From contig NZ_CP108036.1 in the NCBI RefSeq assembly GCF_036170895.1, forward strand, positions 744,001 to 808,000: a DNA stretch of 64,000 nucleotides, written 5' to 3'. The translations under genes were made by a program, and so were the position numbers. Position 1 is the stretch's first letter; each line of letters begins with the position of its first letter. The stretch comes from Streptomyces erythrochromogenes (GTDB lineage Bacteria; Actinomycetota; Actinomycetes; Streptomycetales; Streptomycetaceae). Positions 1-8,645 of this stretch are shown one piece after another. The notes beneath the pieces were generated by a model. It saw nothing but the letters and a program-made list of their open reading frames with translations. It was not told the origin of the DNA and made no database searches.

Positions 1-2
1 AG

Positions 3-467
3 GAGGTGCGCGACCTGTTCGAGCGGGTCCTGGAAACGATGGGCGCGGTCAACGTGGACGTCCAGAACGAGCGGTCCACCGCGGAGAACGCGTACCTGGC
101 CCGCTTGCTGAACCTGGCCCCTGCCGACGCCCGCGCCCTGACCTTCGATCCCCCCGAGCCGCTGCTCGGCCTGTTGCTCGGGCTCACCGAGCGGGGCCGG
201 CGCCGCCACCGCCGCTTCCCGGCCCTGGAGGTGCTGGAGGACATGATCCGCGAAGATCCCGACCTGATCCGCGAGCAGGTCCGCGCGCCCGCCCGGTCCG
301 GCGGATCGGGGAGCGTCACGCTGGACTCACCGCGGTTCTACACCCGGCAGATGCCCAGCAACATGCGCGGATCCGACGCGTATCCGATGCATCTGACACG
401 CCGGCAGTACGACCTCCTGGTGCGCTGGGCGGAGAAGCTGCGCGAGGACACGGAGCCGGAATCATGA
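3..467 (+). CDS. C-terminal part of a LodA-like quinoprotein (5' end outside window)
   Basis: The reading frame is open to the left edge, and the GTG at 6 sits too close to the AGGAGG-like start of the window to be trusted, so this is probably the 3' end of a longer gene. The last 30 residues (RGSDAYPMHLTRRQYDLL followed by a Trp-rich helix) look like the C-terminus of LodA/GoxA-type amino-acid oxidases, which carry a cysteine tryptophylquinone. No cofactor residues are visible in this piece. It overlaps the radical SAM gene by 4 bp (ATGA), so the two are translationally coupled. An upstream catalytic half is predicted but cannot be seen. Family assignment is from memory of the C-terminal pattern and is moderate. 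Confidence 0.55.
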   Translation, partial: EVRDLFERVLETMGAVNVDVQNERSTAENAYLARLLNLAPADARALTFDPPEPLLGLLLGLTERGRRRHRRFPALEVLEDMIREDPDLIREQVRAPARSGGSGSVTLDSPRFYTRQMPSNMRGSDAYPMHLTRRQYDLLVRWAEKLREDTEPES

Positions 468-1891
468 CCGTACTGCTCCAGATCGGACGGCGGCCCCCGG
501 ATCCGCCACCGGAGGGGCCCGCCGCGCCGGCCCCCGGGCCGCCGCCCCCTTCCGCCGAGGCCAAGGTCTTCCGCAGCGCCCACGGCGCCCACCTGTTCGT
601 GGCGGACGGCAGCCGCGTGTACGACCTGCCCGAGCCCCTCGCCGCCCGGGTGGAGCGGTGGACGGCCGCGCCGGACGCCTCGCTCCCGGACCTCGCCCGC
701 GATCTGGACCTTCCGCTGTGGTCGCGGCCCCGGATCGACGGCACGCCCGCCGAGCCGCCCCCGCTGGCCTCGCTCTCCCTCAACGTGATGCAGGCGTGCA
801 ACCTGAGCTGCGGGCACTGCTACGCCGACGAGGGACGGTTCGGCGGATCCGCCCGCTCCATGCCGCGCCACACCGCCCACGCGGCGGTCGACCGGCTGCT
901 GGCGGAGGCGGCTCCCGGGGCGGACGTGGTGGTCGGCTTCATGGGCGGCGAGCCGCTGCTCGCCCGGGACCTGGTCCACGACGTGGTCGGGTACGCGACG
1001 CGGGCCGGGGCCCGGACCGGCCACCCGGTCCGGTTCTCCGTCACCACCAATCTGACCACCGTGCGGCCCGAGGACGCCCGGTTGTTCGCCGCGCACCCGT
1101 TCACGGTCACCGTCAGTCTGGACGGGGACCGGGCCGGACACGACGCGCTGCGGCGCGCTCCGGGCGGCGCGAGCGCGTACGACCGGTTGCGGGCGGGTCT
1201 GGAGGTGCTCGCCCGGCACGGCCGCCCCCGCCGCCTGTCCGCCCGGGTCAGCGTGACCCCGCGTACCGGCCGCCTGCTGGACGTCCTGGACCACGGCATC
1301 GGGCTCGGCTTCGACGAGGTCGGCTTCGCCGCCGTGGTCAGCGCGCCCGACCCGGCGTACGAGATCACCGCGCGGACCTTCGACGGCTTCCTGGAACAGA
1401 TGGTCGAGTGCGGGGAGCGCGCCCTGGCCGAGCTGTCGGCGGGCCGGAGCTACCCCTTCGGGAACTTCCTGACCGCCCTGCGGGAACTGCACCGGGGCAC
1501 CCATCGTCCGTACCCGTGCGGCGCCGGCGCCGGGTACCTGAGCGCTTCCGCCGAGGGCGGCCTGTACGCCTGCCACCGGCTCGTCGACGATCCGGCCTTC
1601 GCGATGGGTTCGGTCGCCGACGGACCGGACCGGGAGGCCCGGCAGCGCCATCTGGCGGCGGGGCACGTCGACCGGGCGGAGCCGTGCCGCTCCTGCTGGG
1701 CCCGGTACCTGTGCGGCGGCGGCTGCTACCACGAGGTGAGCCGGCGCGGCCGGCCCGGCTGCGACTACATCCGCGGCTGGCTGGCCTTCTGCCTGCGGGC
1801 CTACGTCGAACTGTCCCAGGCCTCGCCCGAGTTCTTCCGGCTCCCCCCGGAGCCCGCCGCCACGACCGCCGGCGCCACCGGCCTCGTCTGA
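464..1891 (+). CDS. Radical SAM/SPASM peptide-modifying enzyme (QhpD-like)
   Basis: A 475-residue radical SAM protein. The [4Fe-4S]-binding motif CNLSCGHC has its cysteines at 112, 116 and 119, followed by the GGEPLL motif (about 165-170). A C-terminal SPASM region carries many cysteines: CGAGAGYLS, YACHRLVDD, CRSCW, CGGGC, then C-x5-DYIRGW. The CHRLVDD segment resembles QhpD, the enzyme that makes thioether cross-links in quinohemoprotein amine dehydrogenase. The first 35 residues are Pro/Ala-rich and probably disordered. ATG at 464 overlaps the upstream stop; the next gene follows after an AAGGAG site. It is predicted to modify a peptide encoded in this operon, most likely one of the LodA-like proteins. 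The radical SAM call is certain; the substrate is inference. Confidence 0.88.
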   Translation: MTVLLQIGRRPPDPPPEGPAAPAPGPPPPSAEAKVFRSAHGAHLFVADGSRVYDLPEPLAARVERWTAAPDASLPDLARDLDLPLWSRPRIDGTPAEPPPLASLSLNVMQACNLSCGHCYADEGRFGGSARSMPRHTAHAAVDRLLAEAAPGADVVVGFMGGEPLLARDLVHDVVGYATRAGARTGHPVRFSVTTNLTTVRPEDARLFAAHPFTVTVSLDGDRAGHDALRRAPGGASAYDRLRAGLEVLARHGRPRRLSARVSVTPRTGRLLDVLDHGIGLGFDEVGFAAVVSAPDPAYEITARTFDGFLEQMVECGERALAELSAGRSYPFGNFLTALRELHRGTHRPYPCGAGAGYLSASAEGGLYACHRLVDDPAFAMGSVADGPDREARQRHLAAGHVDRAEPCRSCWARYLCGGGCYHEVSRRGRPGCDYIRGWLAFCLRAYVELSQASPEFFRLPPEPAATTAGATGLV

Positions 1892-1902
1892 AGGAGCCGT
1901 CC

Positions 1903-3909
1903 ATGCCCGACCTCCCACCCCCCGCCGGGAAGTTCTTCCCCCGCAACCTCACCGCCCGCGCCGACTACCAGGTCCGCGGCAACCCGTCCGGCAGCCGTCC
2001 CGAGAGCGGCGTCGACAACTGCTTCCCGGGGCTGGAATTCGACCAGCGCAACCTGGACACGGCGTTCTTCCCCGGACTGCGGGTCGACTTCCACCGCGCC
2101 GACGGCGCCCGGGTCCTGTCCGTGGCCGGCGGCCCCCCGCCCCCGGACGGGCTGGCCGACACCGACGTGAGCGACGACCGCCGTCCCCTGTACGTACGGG
2201 CCCTGTGCGGGCGTACCACCGTGGACCAGACCGAGGCACGGGCCGCAACGGTGGACTGCACCGGGATGGACGGCCTGGACGTCTGGCGCCACGTCCACGA
2301 CCTGCTGCCGGGGCGGATCGCGGTACTGATCGGGCCGCTGCCCGACCGCAACTTCCCCGGCCCTCCGCCCGGCGAGCCGCTCGACCTCAACGATCCGCGG
2401 CTGAACAACACCGGCTACGTGCAGCGCAGTGGGAACGGCGAGGTGGAAGCCGCCCTGTTGGTGGCGGACAGAGCCCGGTACCTGGACGACGACGGGGTGA
2501 TCGAGCCCGCGGCGTACCGGCCCGGTGAGCTCACCCGCAGCCTGTGCGCACCGTGGCAGTACGACTTCCGCGACTGCGGCTGCTACTACTGGGCGGCCTC
2601 CAAGCCGGACGTGACCAGCAGCGCGGACGGGACCGTCCCGGAGGTCAACTTCCTGCGCAGGGACCGCAGCGACCCGCCCGCACCCGACAAGACGAGCGAC
2701 ATCGGGGGGCAGCGATCGGATCTCGAGCTGACCTACGGCGACCTCGTGCGTGACTGGAACGTCCTCCCCGTCGTCCTCGACGACCGCGAACAGCGCGACC
2801 CGGACCCCGCGGAGCGCGCGCCCGCTCCCCGGGCCGTGCGCGCCGGCCGGAGCGGCGGGGCCGACGAAATGACGCCCGGCCAGGTGGCGGACAAGCTGAC
2901 GGAACTGGCGGGGGTGGAGCACGCGCTCTGCGTGGAGTACCTGTACGCGCACTACTCGCTGAACGCCCCGATGCGGCTGCCCGCAAGCGCCGACGAGCTC
3001 ACCCGCCGCGCCCACGCGGCAGGTCAGGAGGTGTTCTCGGTCGCGGTCGACGAGATGCGGCACCTGCGGTGGGTCAACGAGGCGCTCGACATGCTCGGAC
3101 GGCGACCGGTGCTCGACCGTGCGGAGGAGATCAAGCGCGAGAAGGTGCACCGGTTCGGTCTGGAGCGCCTCACGCTGCAACGGCTGCAGTGGTTCGTCGA
3201 CGTCGAGGCCCCCAGCCAGAGTTCGAGCGCGGACCCCGACGACCCGAGCACCGTTGACGGCATGTACGTCGAACTGCACGCGGCTCTGGTCAAACACAGC
3301 GACCGGTTCCACGACGCCGACCGGCTCACCCACCTGATCAAGCTCATCATCGACGAGGGCAACGACCACTGGCACCGGTTCCGCGCCGTCCAGGGCCACT
3401 TGGCCGGCCTGACCGAGCAGCAGTTCCTGCGTCCACTCGCCACCGAGACCACGGACGAGACGGACCTGGAGCTGCGCCGGCGCAGCGACGAGTACTACGA
3501 GCTGCTGATGGGGACGCTCCAGGCATCCTTCGCACGGCGCGACACGGCCGGCGGTGAGCTGATGCGGCGCAGTCGCATCGTGATGCAGAACATGCACGAG
3601 ACCAACCACGAGCTCGCGGCGCGCGGCGTCGGCCCCCTGTTCACCCTGCCGCCCATGCTCCGGACGCGGCCGGCCGCGTCCGCCGTCGCCGAAGCCCCAT
3701 GGGCCGACGGCCAGTTCATCCGAGCGGCCTCGGCGGCCGCGGCCCGGGCACGCGAGGCGATCGACGCCCTCGGCAACCGAGCGGTCCGGGAGATGGCGAT
3801 CCGCCATCAGAGCGACACCGAATCGCTGATCGCGCTCCTCGCCCGGCTCGACGGGGGCATGCCGCAGCGCACGCCCGCCCCGTCGGGCCTGCCCGGTGGC
3901 GGCGGGTGA
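1903..3909 (+). CDS. LodA-like (CTQ-type) domain fused to a ferritin-like domain
   Basis: A 668-residue protein starting at ATG 1903 behind AAGGAG (1891-1896). Residues about 1-310 resemble the cofactor-bearing half of LodA/GoxA oxidases. There is a WQYDFRDC segment with Asp221 and Cys225 spaced like LodA Asp512/Cys516, and Trp285 in a DLVRDW context about 60 residues downstream, where the partner tryptophan is expected. Residues about 320-620 form a ferritin-like helical domain of the iminophenylpyruvate dimer synthase/VioB type (Pfam 'Ferritin-like'). It has Glu339 and Glu345 in VEHALCVEYLYA and a DEMRH motif (Glu384, His387) that could bind a di-iron centre. I know of no described LodA-ferritin fusion. 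The stop overlaps the flavoprotein start (GTGA). The ferritin part is confident; the quinone part is a motif-level inference. Confidence 0.7.
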   Translation: MPDLPPPAGKFFPRNLTARADYQVRGNPSGSRPESGVDNCFPGLEFDQRNLDTAFFPGLRVDFHRADGARVLSVAGGPPPPDGLADTDVSDDRRPLYVRALCGRTTVDQTEARAATVDCTGMDGLDVWRHVHDLLPGRIAVLIGPLPDRNFPGPPPGEPLDLNDPRLNNTGYVQRSGNGEVEAALLVADRARYLDDDGVIEPAAYRPGELTRSLCAPWQYDFRDCGCYYWAASKPDVTSSADGTVPEVNFLRRDRSDPPAPDKTSDIGGQRSDLELTYGDLVRDWNVLPVVLDDREQRDPDPAERAPAPRAVRAGRSGGADEMTPGQVADKLTELAGVEHALCVEYLYAHYSLNAPMRLPASADELTRRAHAAGQEVFSVAVDEMRHLRWVNEALDMLGRRPVLDRAEEIKREKVHRFGLERLTLQRLQWFVDVEAPSQSSSADPDDPSTVDGMYVELHAALVKHSDRFHDADRLTHLIKLIIDEGNDHWHRFRAVQGHLAGLTEQQFLRPLATETTDETDLELRRRSDEYYELLMGTLQASFARRDTAGGELMRRSRIVMQNMHETNHELAARGVGPLFTLPPMLRTRPAASAVAEAPWADGQFIRAASAAAARAREAIDALGNRAVREMAIRHQSDTESLIALLARLDGGMPQRTPAPSGLPGGGG

Positions 3910-4895
3910 CCCTCGTCGAGATCGCCGGCTCGGGGCTGGCGGAGCTCACCTGCGCGCGGCTGCTCGCCGACCGGGGCCACCGGGTCCGGCTGGCTCCGCC
4001 CCGGCCGCCCGCGGGGGCGGCCGGGGCCGGACCGCGGCCCCTCCTGCTGACCGAACCCACCCTGGAGCTGGTGGGCTCGCTCTGGGGCGGCGGGCTGCTG
4101 GAGGGCGGCTGGCCGCTCACCCACCGCCACGCGCGCTGGGGGGCCGGGCCGTCAGCGGCCCGGTTCCCGCAGCCCGGGCGGGCGGTGGACGGTGCGGTGC
4201 TGGCCGCCCGGATGCGGGAGCGGCTGGGCGCCGGGGACCTGTCCGGGGAGCCGGCGCAGTGGACGGTGACGGCCGCCCCGGGCGGGCGGGCCGCTCATGA
4301 ACAGGCCGGACGCAGACGGCTGCTGACCGGCACCGCCCCCGTACGGCGCCCGCGCGACCAGGACACGGCCCGGCTGGCCTGCACCGGGCTGGGCTGGCTC
4401 CACCTGACGCCGCTCGGCCGGGGCGACTGCCTCGTGCAGGCGATGGTGCCCGGCCCGGCCGAGGATCCGGCCGGGCTGCTCGCACGGCTGCTGGCCGAGT
4501 CCGCCCTCGCGACCCGGCTGCGCGGTGCGCCCCGTACGGCGGTGGCCCTGGACGCGGCGCCGCGGGTCCGCCTCGCCCCGGCGGTCCCGCCCGCTGCGGG
4601 CCGCGGCGGGCTGGTGGTCGTCGGGGCGGGCGCTCTGCGCCAGGACCCCCTCAGCGGCACGGGCACCGCCCAGGCGCTGCGTACGGCGATCCTCGCCGCG
4701 GCGGTGATCGACGCGGCCGCGGCCGGCACGTCCGCGAGCGCTCTGTGCGCCCACTACACGAAGCGCCTGCGCGCGGCCTACCTCGACCATCTGGCCACCT
4801 GCCTGCGGCTGTACGCGGCGGCCTTCGGCTCCGGCGCCTGGCGGGACGAGATCGACGCCACGCGCGGCGCACTGCGCGGCGCGGCGGGGTACTGA
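3906..4895 (+). CDS. FAD-dependent oxidoreductase, LodB/QhpG-like
   Basis: A 329-residue flavoprotein starting at GTG 3906 with a 4-bp overlap. The N-terminus has a Rossmann-type dinucleotide fold (GSGLAELTCARLLADRGH, a GxGxxx variant). Near residues 230-250 a VVVGAGALRQDPLSGTGTAQAL segment resembles the C-terminal FAD-binding GD-like motif of tryptophan-halogenase and LodB-type enzymes. LodB hydroxylates the tryptophan that becomes cysteine tryptophylquinone in LodA, and QhpG does the analogous step in quinohemoprotein amine dehydrogenase. Its place directly behind the LodA-like fusion supports a maturation role. It is shorter than typical LodB (about 370 residues). A strong hairpin follows the stop, so this closes the operon. 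Confidence 0.65.
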   Translation: MTLVEIAGSGLAELTCARLLADRGHRVRLAPPRPPAGAAGAGPRPLLLTEPTLELVGSLWGGGLLEGGWPLTHRHARWGAGPSAARFPQPGRAVDGAVLAARMRERLGAGDLSGEPAQWTVTAAPGGRAAHEQAGRRRLLTGTAPVRRPRDQDTARLACTGLGWLHLTPLGRGDCLVQAMVPGPAEDPAGLLARLLAESALATRLRGAPRTAVALDAAPRVRLAPAVPPAAGRGGLVVVGAGALRQDPLSGTGTAQALRTAILAAAVIDAAAAGTSASALCAHYTKRLRAAYLDHLATCLRLYAAAFGSGAWRDEIDATRGALRGAAGY

Positions 4896-4921
4896 GCCCC
4901 GGTCGAGACCGCGCACACGGC

Positions 4922-4955
4922 GGCACCCGGTCCGCATCCGATCGGACCGGGTGCC
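4922..4955. terminator. 13-bp perfect hairpin between convergent genes
   Basis: GGCACCCGGTCCG (4922-4934) pairs perfectly with 4943-4955 around an 8-nt loop. It lies between the stops of the flavoprotein (+) and the DUF7144-like gene (-), so it probably ends transcription from both sides. There is no T-run, as is usual in Streptomyces. Confidence 0.8.
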
Positions 4956-4970
4956 CGCCTGCCCACCGCG

Positions 4971-5429
4971 TCACGCGGGCTTGTGCGACCAACTCGTGCA
5001 CAGGGACCAGATGATGAACACGTCGATCGCGATGATGATGATCGACCACCACGGCTGGTACGGCAGCCACAGGAAGTTCACGATGATGCTGAGGCTGGCG
5101 AGGGCGATGCCCGCGCCCCTGGCGACGTTCGAGCCGAGGAACAGGCCCACTCCGGTCAGGACGACGACGAGTCCGACGATGAGGTGGATCCAGCCCCAGG
5201 CCGTCAGGTCGAATTCGAAGACGTAGCTGCCGAGGCGCGCGTACACGTCGTCCTCGGCTATGGCCGCGATGCCCTGGAAGATCGCGAGGCATCCGGTCAC
5301 GACGAGGAGGACCGCGGCGAAGAACGTGCCGACCGCTCCTCCGGTTCCGTCGCCACCGCTGGACAGCGGTGCGGTGCCCGGCGCGGGGCCGGTATTCCAA
5401 TTTCCCCCGGTCGGTGTCGACTGGCCCAT
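4971..5429 (-). CDS. DUF7144-family four-helix membrane protein
   Basis: A 152-residue protein from ATG 5429, behind a GAGGTGAG ribosome-binding site. The first 30 residues are Gly/Pro/Thr-rich and probably cytoplasmic. Four hydrophobic segments follow, roughly at 32-52, 70-92, 96-118 and 122-142. The conserved pattern GWIHLIVGLVVVLTGVGLF and the aromatic LWLPYQPWWSIIIIAIDVFIIWSL ending are typical of the small actinobacterial membrane proteins now called DUF7144. Function is unknown. It lies downstream of the LAL regulator in the same direction and may be part of its regulon. Ends next to a bidirectional hairpin. Confidence 0.75.
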   Translation of the reverse strand: MGQSTPTGGNWNTGPAPGTAPLSSGGDGTGGAVGTFFAAVLLVVTGCLAIFQGIAAIAEDDVYARLGSYVFEFDLTAWGWIHLIVGLVVVLTGVGLFLGSNVARGAGIALASLSIIVNFLWLPYQPWWSIIIIAIDVFIIWSLCTSWSHKPA

Positions 5430-5553
5430 CGAACTCACCTCACAGTTGGCGGTACCGCGCCGGACACACCTCCCAGTGTCGTCCGGCCGACGGCTTCTCG
5501 TGATCACCCGAAGCGGGTGGTCCTCCCTTCCGGGTCGCGGAGCGGGCGCGGCG

Positions 5554-5751
5554 TCAGGCGGGTACCTGGCGCATTTCGAGCACCCGCAGGCCCAGGGACT
5601 GGAAGCGTGTGAGGAGCCCGTACAGGTGTGCCTCGTCCGCCACGATGCCGAGGAGGAGCGTCTGCTCCCGGACCGGGATCCGGTCGAGCTCGGGGAAGTT
5701 CGCGGCGAGTGTGTCCGGCACGACGCCCGAGATGCGGAACTCGTAGCGCAT
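5554..5751 (-). CDS. Small conserved protein of unknown function (65 aa)
   Basis: A 65-residue protein, ATG at 5751 behind a GGAGAG-type site. The pattern of alternating hydrophobic residues (MRYEFRISGVV, then LLLGIVADEAHLYGLLTRF, LGLRVLEMRQV) suggests a compact alpha/beta fold like an ACT-type or ferredoxin-like half domain. Similar small proteins sit beside LuxR/LAL regulators in streptomycetes, as here. I do not recognise a function. Upstream (about 5789-5805) there is a short tandem repeat of the 5-mer CCTTG. Confidence 0.6.
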   Translation of the reverse strand: MRYEFRISGVVPDTLAANFPELDRIPVREQTLLLGIVADEAHLYGLLTRFQSLGLRVLEMRQVPA

Positions 5752-5881
5752 GAGAGCACTCACTTCTCTCCGAAGGAAGACTTCAGGTGCCTTGCCTTGC
5801 CTTGCCATGGTCGGGCCGGATCCGCTGTCCGGCATCGCCCGGTACGGGCGAGAGGGCCGGCCGCGCCGCACCGGACAGGAC

Positions 5882-8566
5882 CTAGAGCAGGCCGAGGCCC
5901 TGGGCGCGGTGGACGGCGTCGCTGCGCCGGGTGACGCAGAGCTTGCGGTAGATGCTCTTCAGGTGGGTCTTGACCGTGTTGGCCGACACGTACAGCTCGG
6001 CCGCGATCTCCTCGGTGGACAGCATCCGGGCGGCCTGGCGCAGCACCTCGGTCTCCCGTGCGCTGAGCGCCTCCACCACGGGCGGCAGCCCGTCCGGCGC
6101 GGTCGGTCCGGTCGGCCCGTCGGCCGGACGGTCGTGGCGCGGTGCAGGCCGGGAGGGCTCGCGCAGGTTCCGGCGTACCCAGGGCCCGCTCTCGGCGAAG
6201 GACCGGCGCAGGTCCTCGGGCCGGGCGAGGTCCACGGCCTCGGCCAGCTTCCGCTGCGCCTCGCCGGTGCGGCCGTCGGCCGCGGCGATCTCCGCCCCGA
6301 GCAGGCGCGCCCCCACCCGTACCGGCGCGGCGAGGCCGCCGTCCGCGGGCAGGCCCGCCAGCTCACGCGCGGCCGGCTCGGTGCGGCCGGCCGCCAGGAG
6401 GGCCCGGGCGCGGGCCAGCGCGTGTTCGGGCCGCCCGGAGGGTGCGGCATCGAGGACCCTCAGGGCCGCCTCGGCGTCGCCTCGCGCCAGGTGCGCGGCC
6501 GATTCGGCCACGGCCAGCGCGTCCGCCGCCCACGCGGAGGGCGGCCCCGCCGTCGGCGCCGTACCTGCCGTGCGCAGGCGCGCGAGAACGGCGAGCGCGG
6601 CCTCGCCGTCGCCCTCCGCGGCAGCGATCCGGGCGCCGATGACGGCCGCCTGGACCGCTGCTGCGGGTTCGGGGCGGGGGCCGGCGGCCGCGGTGGCGGT
6701 CGCGGTCGCCAGGTCCAGGTGGGAGCGGGCGGCTGCCAGGTCGTCCTGCTCGACGGCGACGCCCGCCAGGACCAGGTGCCCCGTACCGGACCGGCGCTCG
6801 GGCGGGAGCGCCGACCGCTCGGCAACGACGAGGGACGCGCGGGCGTGCTCGGCAGCCTGGCGCAGCCGGCCCCGCAGCAGCTCGGCGAGGGCCAGCGAGC
6901 CGAGCGCGTCGCAGAGCGGGAACTGCGTTCCGGGCTCCGTTCCCGGCTCCGTCGCGTGCTCGGCGCAGGCGTCGACGGCCGCGGTGAGGGCGCTCTGCGC
7001 GCCGTCGAGCCGTCCGGCGCCGAGCCTCACCGCGCCGAGGGCCGCGAGGAGCAGGGCGCGGAGCTCGGGGTGCGCGGCGACCAGCGGGGCCGGCAGTTCT
7101 CCGAGCAGTCGCTCGGCGTCGGCCGCCGCCCGTTCGGTGGCCGCGGGGTCGCCGGTCGCGCGCCCGGCGAGCACGCCGAGGAAGGCCCGGCTGAACCTGG
7201 CGGCCGCACCGGAGCCGGGACCCAGGTGGGAGTCCGCGCGCCGCACCGCCTCCTCGTAGCCGGGAAGGTCCTGTACGACGAGCCGGGCGGCGGCGCCGAC
7301 CAGTGCGGGCGCCGCGCCCGGCGCGTCGGCCGGCAGGGGTGCGAAGGCCCGGTTCAGCTGCTCCGCCTCCAGGCCGGTGAACAGCCGGCCGATCGCCAGG
7401 CCGTCGACGAGCCGTCCCGCGGCGAACGGCCAGTCACCGGCGGCCGCTCCCTGGACCACGGCCTCGTTCAGCCGGCCGGTCCCGGCGAGCCAGCGCGCCG
7501 CCCGCCCGTGCAGCTGCTGCTCCAGGCCGGGGTGGCGCTGACGCAGGTGTGCGCGCAGGACCTCGGCGAACAGGGGGTGCAGCCGGTACCAGGCGGATGC
7601 GTCGACCTGTTCCAGGAAGGCGTTGTCGCGGGCCAGCCCGGCGAGGGTCCGGGCGGCGTCGTCGCGGCCGGTCAGCGCGTCCGCGAGGTCGGGGTGGACA
7701 CGGTCCGTGACGCTGACGCGCAGCAGCAGGTCCTGGGTGGCTGGCGGCTGCGCGTCGAGCACCTCTTTGAGCAGGTAGTCGGCGATCGTGGTGCGGTCGG
7801 CCGCGAACTGGCGGACGAAGGCCTCCGGGTCGGGGCTGCGCTGCATCGCGAGGGCGCACAGCCGCACCCCCGCGGCCCATCCCTCGGTCCGTTGCACGAG
7901 CAGCCGGATGCCGTCCTGTGAGATGTCCAGCCTGTGCTCGGCCAGCAGGGCCTCGGCGTCCGCGTCGGTGAACCTGAGGTCGGCGTGCCGGATCTCCGCG
8001 ATCTCGCCGGCCGCCCGGTAGCGGTGCAGTGGGAGCAGGGAGTCCGTCCGGCTGGTGAGGACGATGCGCAGTCCTCCGGCGGCGTGCCGGAGTACGAAGT
8101 CCAGGCCCTCCGTCATGGCGGGCGGCTGGGCCGTGTCGAACTGGTCGAGCACCAGGACCACGGGCCGTGCGGACTCGGACTCGGCCAGCCCCGCCGCGAG
8201 GCGTACCAGGAAGGACTGGGTCACTCCTTCGGCGCGGGTCGGTCTGCCCACGGCGGCGGGCAGCTCGACCCCGCCCCGGTGGAGGGCCTCCAGGACGTAC
8301 GCCCAGAAAACGCCGGGCGCGTCGTCGGGTTCGACGGTCAGCCACAGGGGGGGCCGCGGCGTGCGGCCGCCGGCCGCCGCCCAGTGGGCGGTGAGCACCG
8401 TCTTGCCCGAGCCGGCCGGACCGTTGATCAGGGTGAGCGGGCCCTGCACCCCGGCCGTCAGACGTCTGAGCAGCTCGGGCCGGTGGACGAGGGTCTTCGG
8501 CACGGCCGGTGCCGTGAACCGGGCCGTGAGCATCGGGTCGCACTGCGGTCGGGCCACAGCCTCCAC
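5882..8566 (-). CDS. LAL-type (MalT-like) LuxR family transcriptional regulator
   Basis: An 894-residue large ATP-binding LuxR regulator. Walker A GPAGSGKT lies at 49-56, a Walker B-like VVLVLDQFD near 140, and a helical TPR-like central region rich in Ala/Leu repeats occupies about 330-800. The C-terminal LuxR helix-turn-helix is LSARETEVLRQAARMLSTEE continuing through TVKTHLKSIYRKL. Such proteins bind an inducer through the TPR region and activate nearby operons. Starts at ATG 8566 or the in-frame ATG at codon 12, which is closer to the usual MalT N-terminus. The targets may be the two small genes downstream. A CACCCGGTACGGGTG palindrome (8601-8615) lies in its promoter interval. Confidence 0.9.
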   Translation of the reverse strand: MEAVARPQCDPMLTARFTAPAVPKTLVHRPELLRRLTAGVQGPLTLINGPAGSGKTVLTAHWAAAGGRTPRPPLWLTVEPDDAPGVFWAYVLEALHRGGVELPAAVGRPTRAEGVTQSFLVRLAAGLAESESARPVVLVLDQFDTAQPPAMTEGLDFVLRHAAGGLRIVLTSRTDSLLPLHRYRAAGEIAEIRHADLRFTDADAEALLAEHRLDISQDGIRLLVQRTEGWAAGVRLCALAMQRSPDPEAFVRQFAADRTTIADYLLKEVLDAQPPATQDLLLRVSVTDRVHPDLADALTGRDDAARTLAGLARDNAFLEQVDASAWYRLHPLFAEVLRAHLRQRHPGLEQQLHGRAARWLAGTGRLNEAVVQGAAAGDWPFAAGRLVDGLAIGRLFTGLEAEQLNRAFAPLPADAPGAAPALVGAAARLVVQDLPGYEEAVRRADSHLGPGSGAAARFSRAFLGVLAGRATGDPAATERAAADAERLLGELPAPLVAAHPELRALLLAALGAVRLGAGRLDGAQSALTAAVDACAEHATEPGTEPGTQFPLCDALGSLALAELLRGRLRQAAEHARASLVVAERSALPPERRSGTGHLVLAGVAVEQDDLAAARSHLDLATATATAAAGPRPEPAAAVQAAVIGARIAAAEGDGEAALAVLARLRTAGTAPTAGPPSAWAADALAVAESAAHLARGDAEAALRVLDAAPSGRPEHALARARALLAAGRTEPAARELAGLPADGGLAAPVRVGARLLGAEIAAADGRTGEAQRKLAEAVDLARPEDLRRSFAESGPWVRRNLREPSRPAPRHDRPADGPTGPTAPDGLPPVVEALSARETEVLRQAARMLSTEEIAAELYVSANTVKTHLKSIYRKLCVTRRSDAVHRAQGLGLL

Positions 8567-8645
8567 TGAAGCCGTGATCGGTCGTGATCACCACTTGTGT
8601 CACCCGGTACGGGTGAGGTGCGGTCGGGTGCGGTCGGGTCCGCGC

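Noticed and set aside
1..8. AGGAGG at the left edge as a ribosome-binding site for a start at GTG 6
   Set aside because: Spacing is zero and the frame is open to the edge; the protein resembles a C-terminal end, so the gene most likely begins before the window.
658..1902. Extension of the LodA/ferritin-fusion frame upstream to 658
   Set aside because: It runs inside the radical SAM gene in another frame, has Arg/Pro/Gly-rich shadow composition, and the AAGGAG site fixes the start at 1903.
5750..7921. A 723-codon plus-strand frame opposite the LAL regulator
   Set aside because: Shadow composition without domains; the minus strand has Walker A and LuxR motifs.
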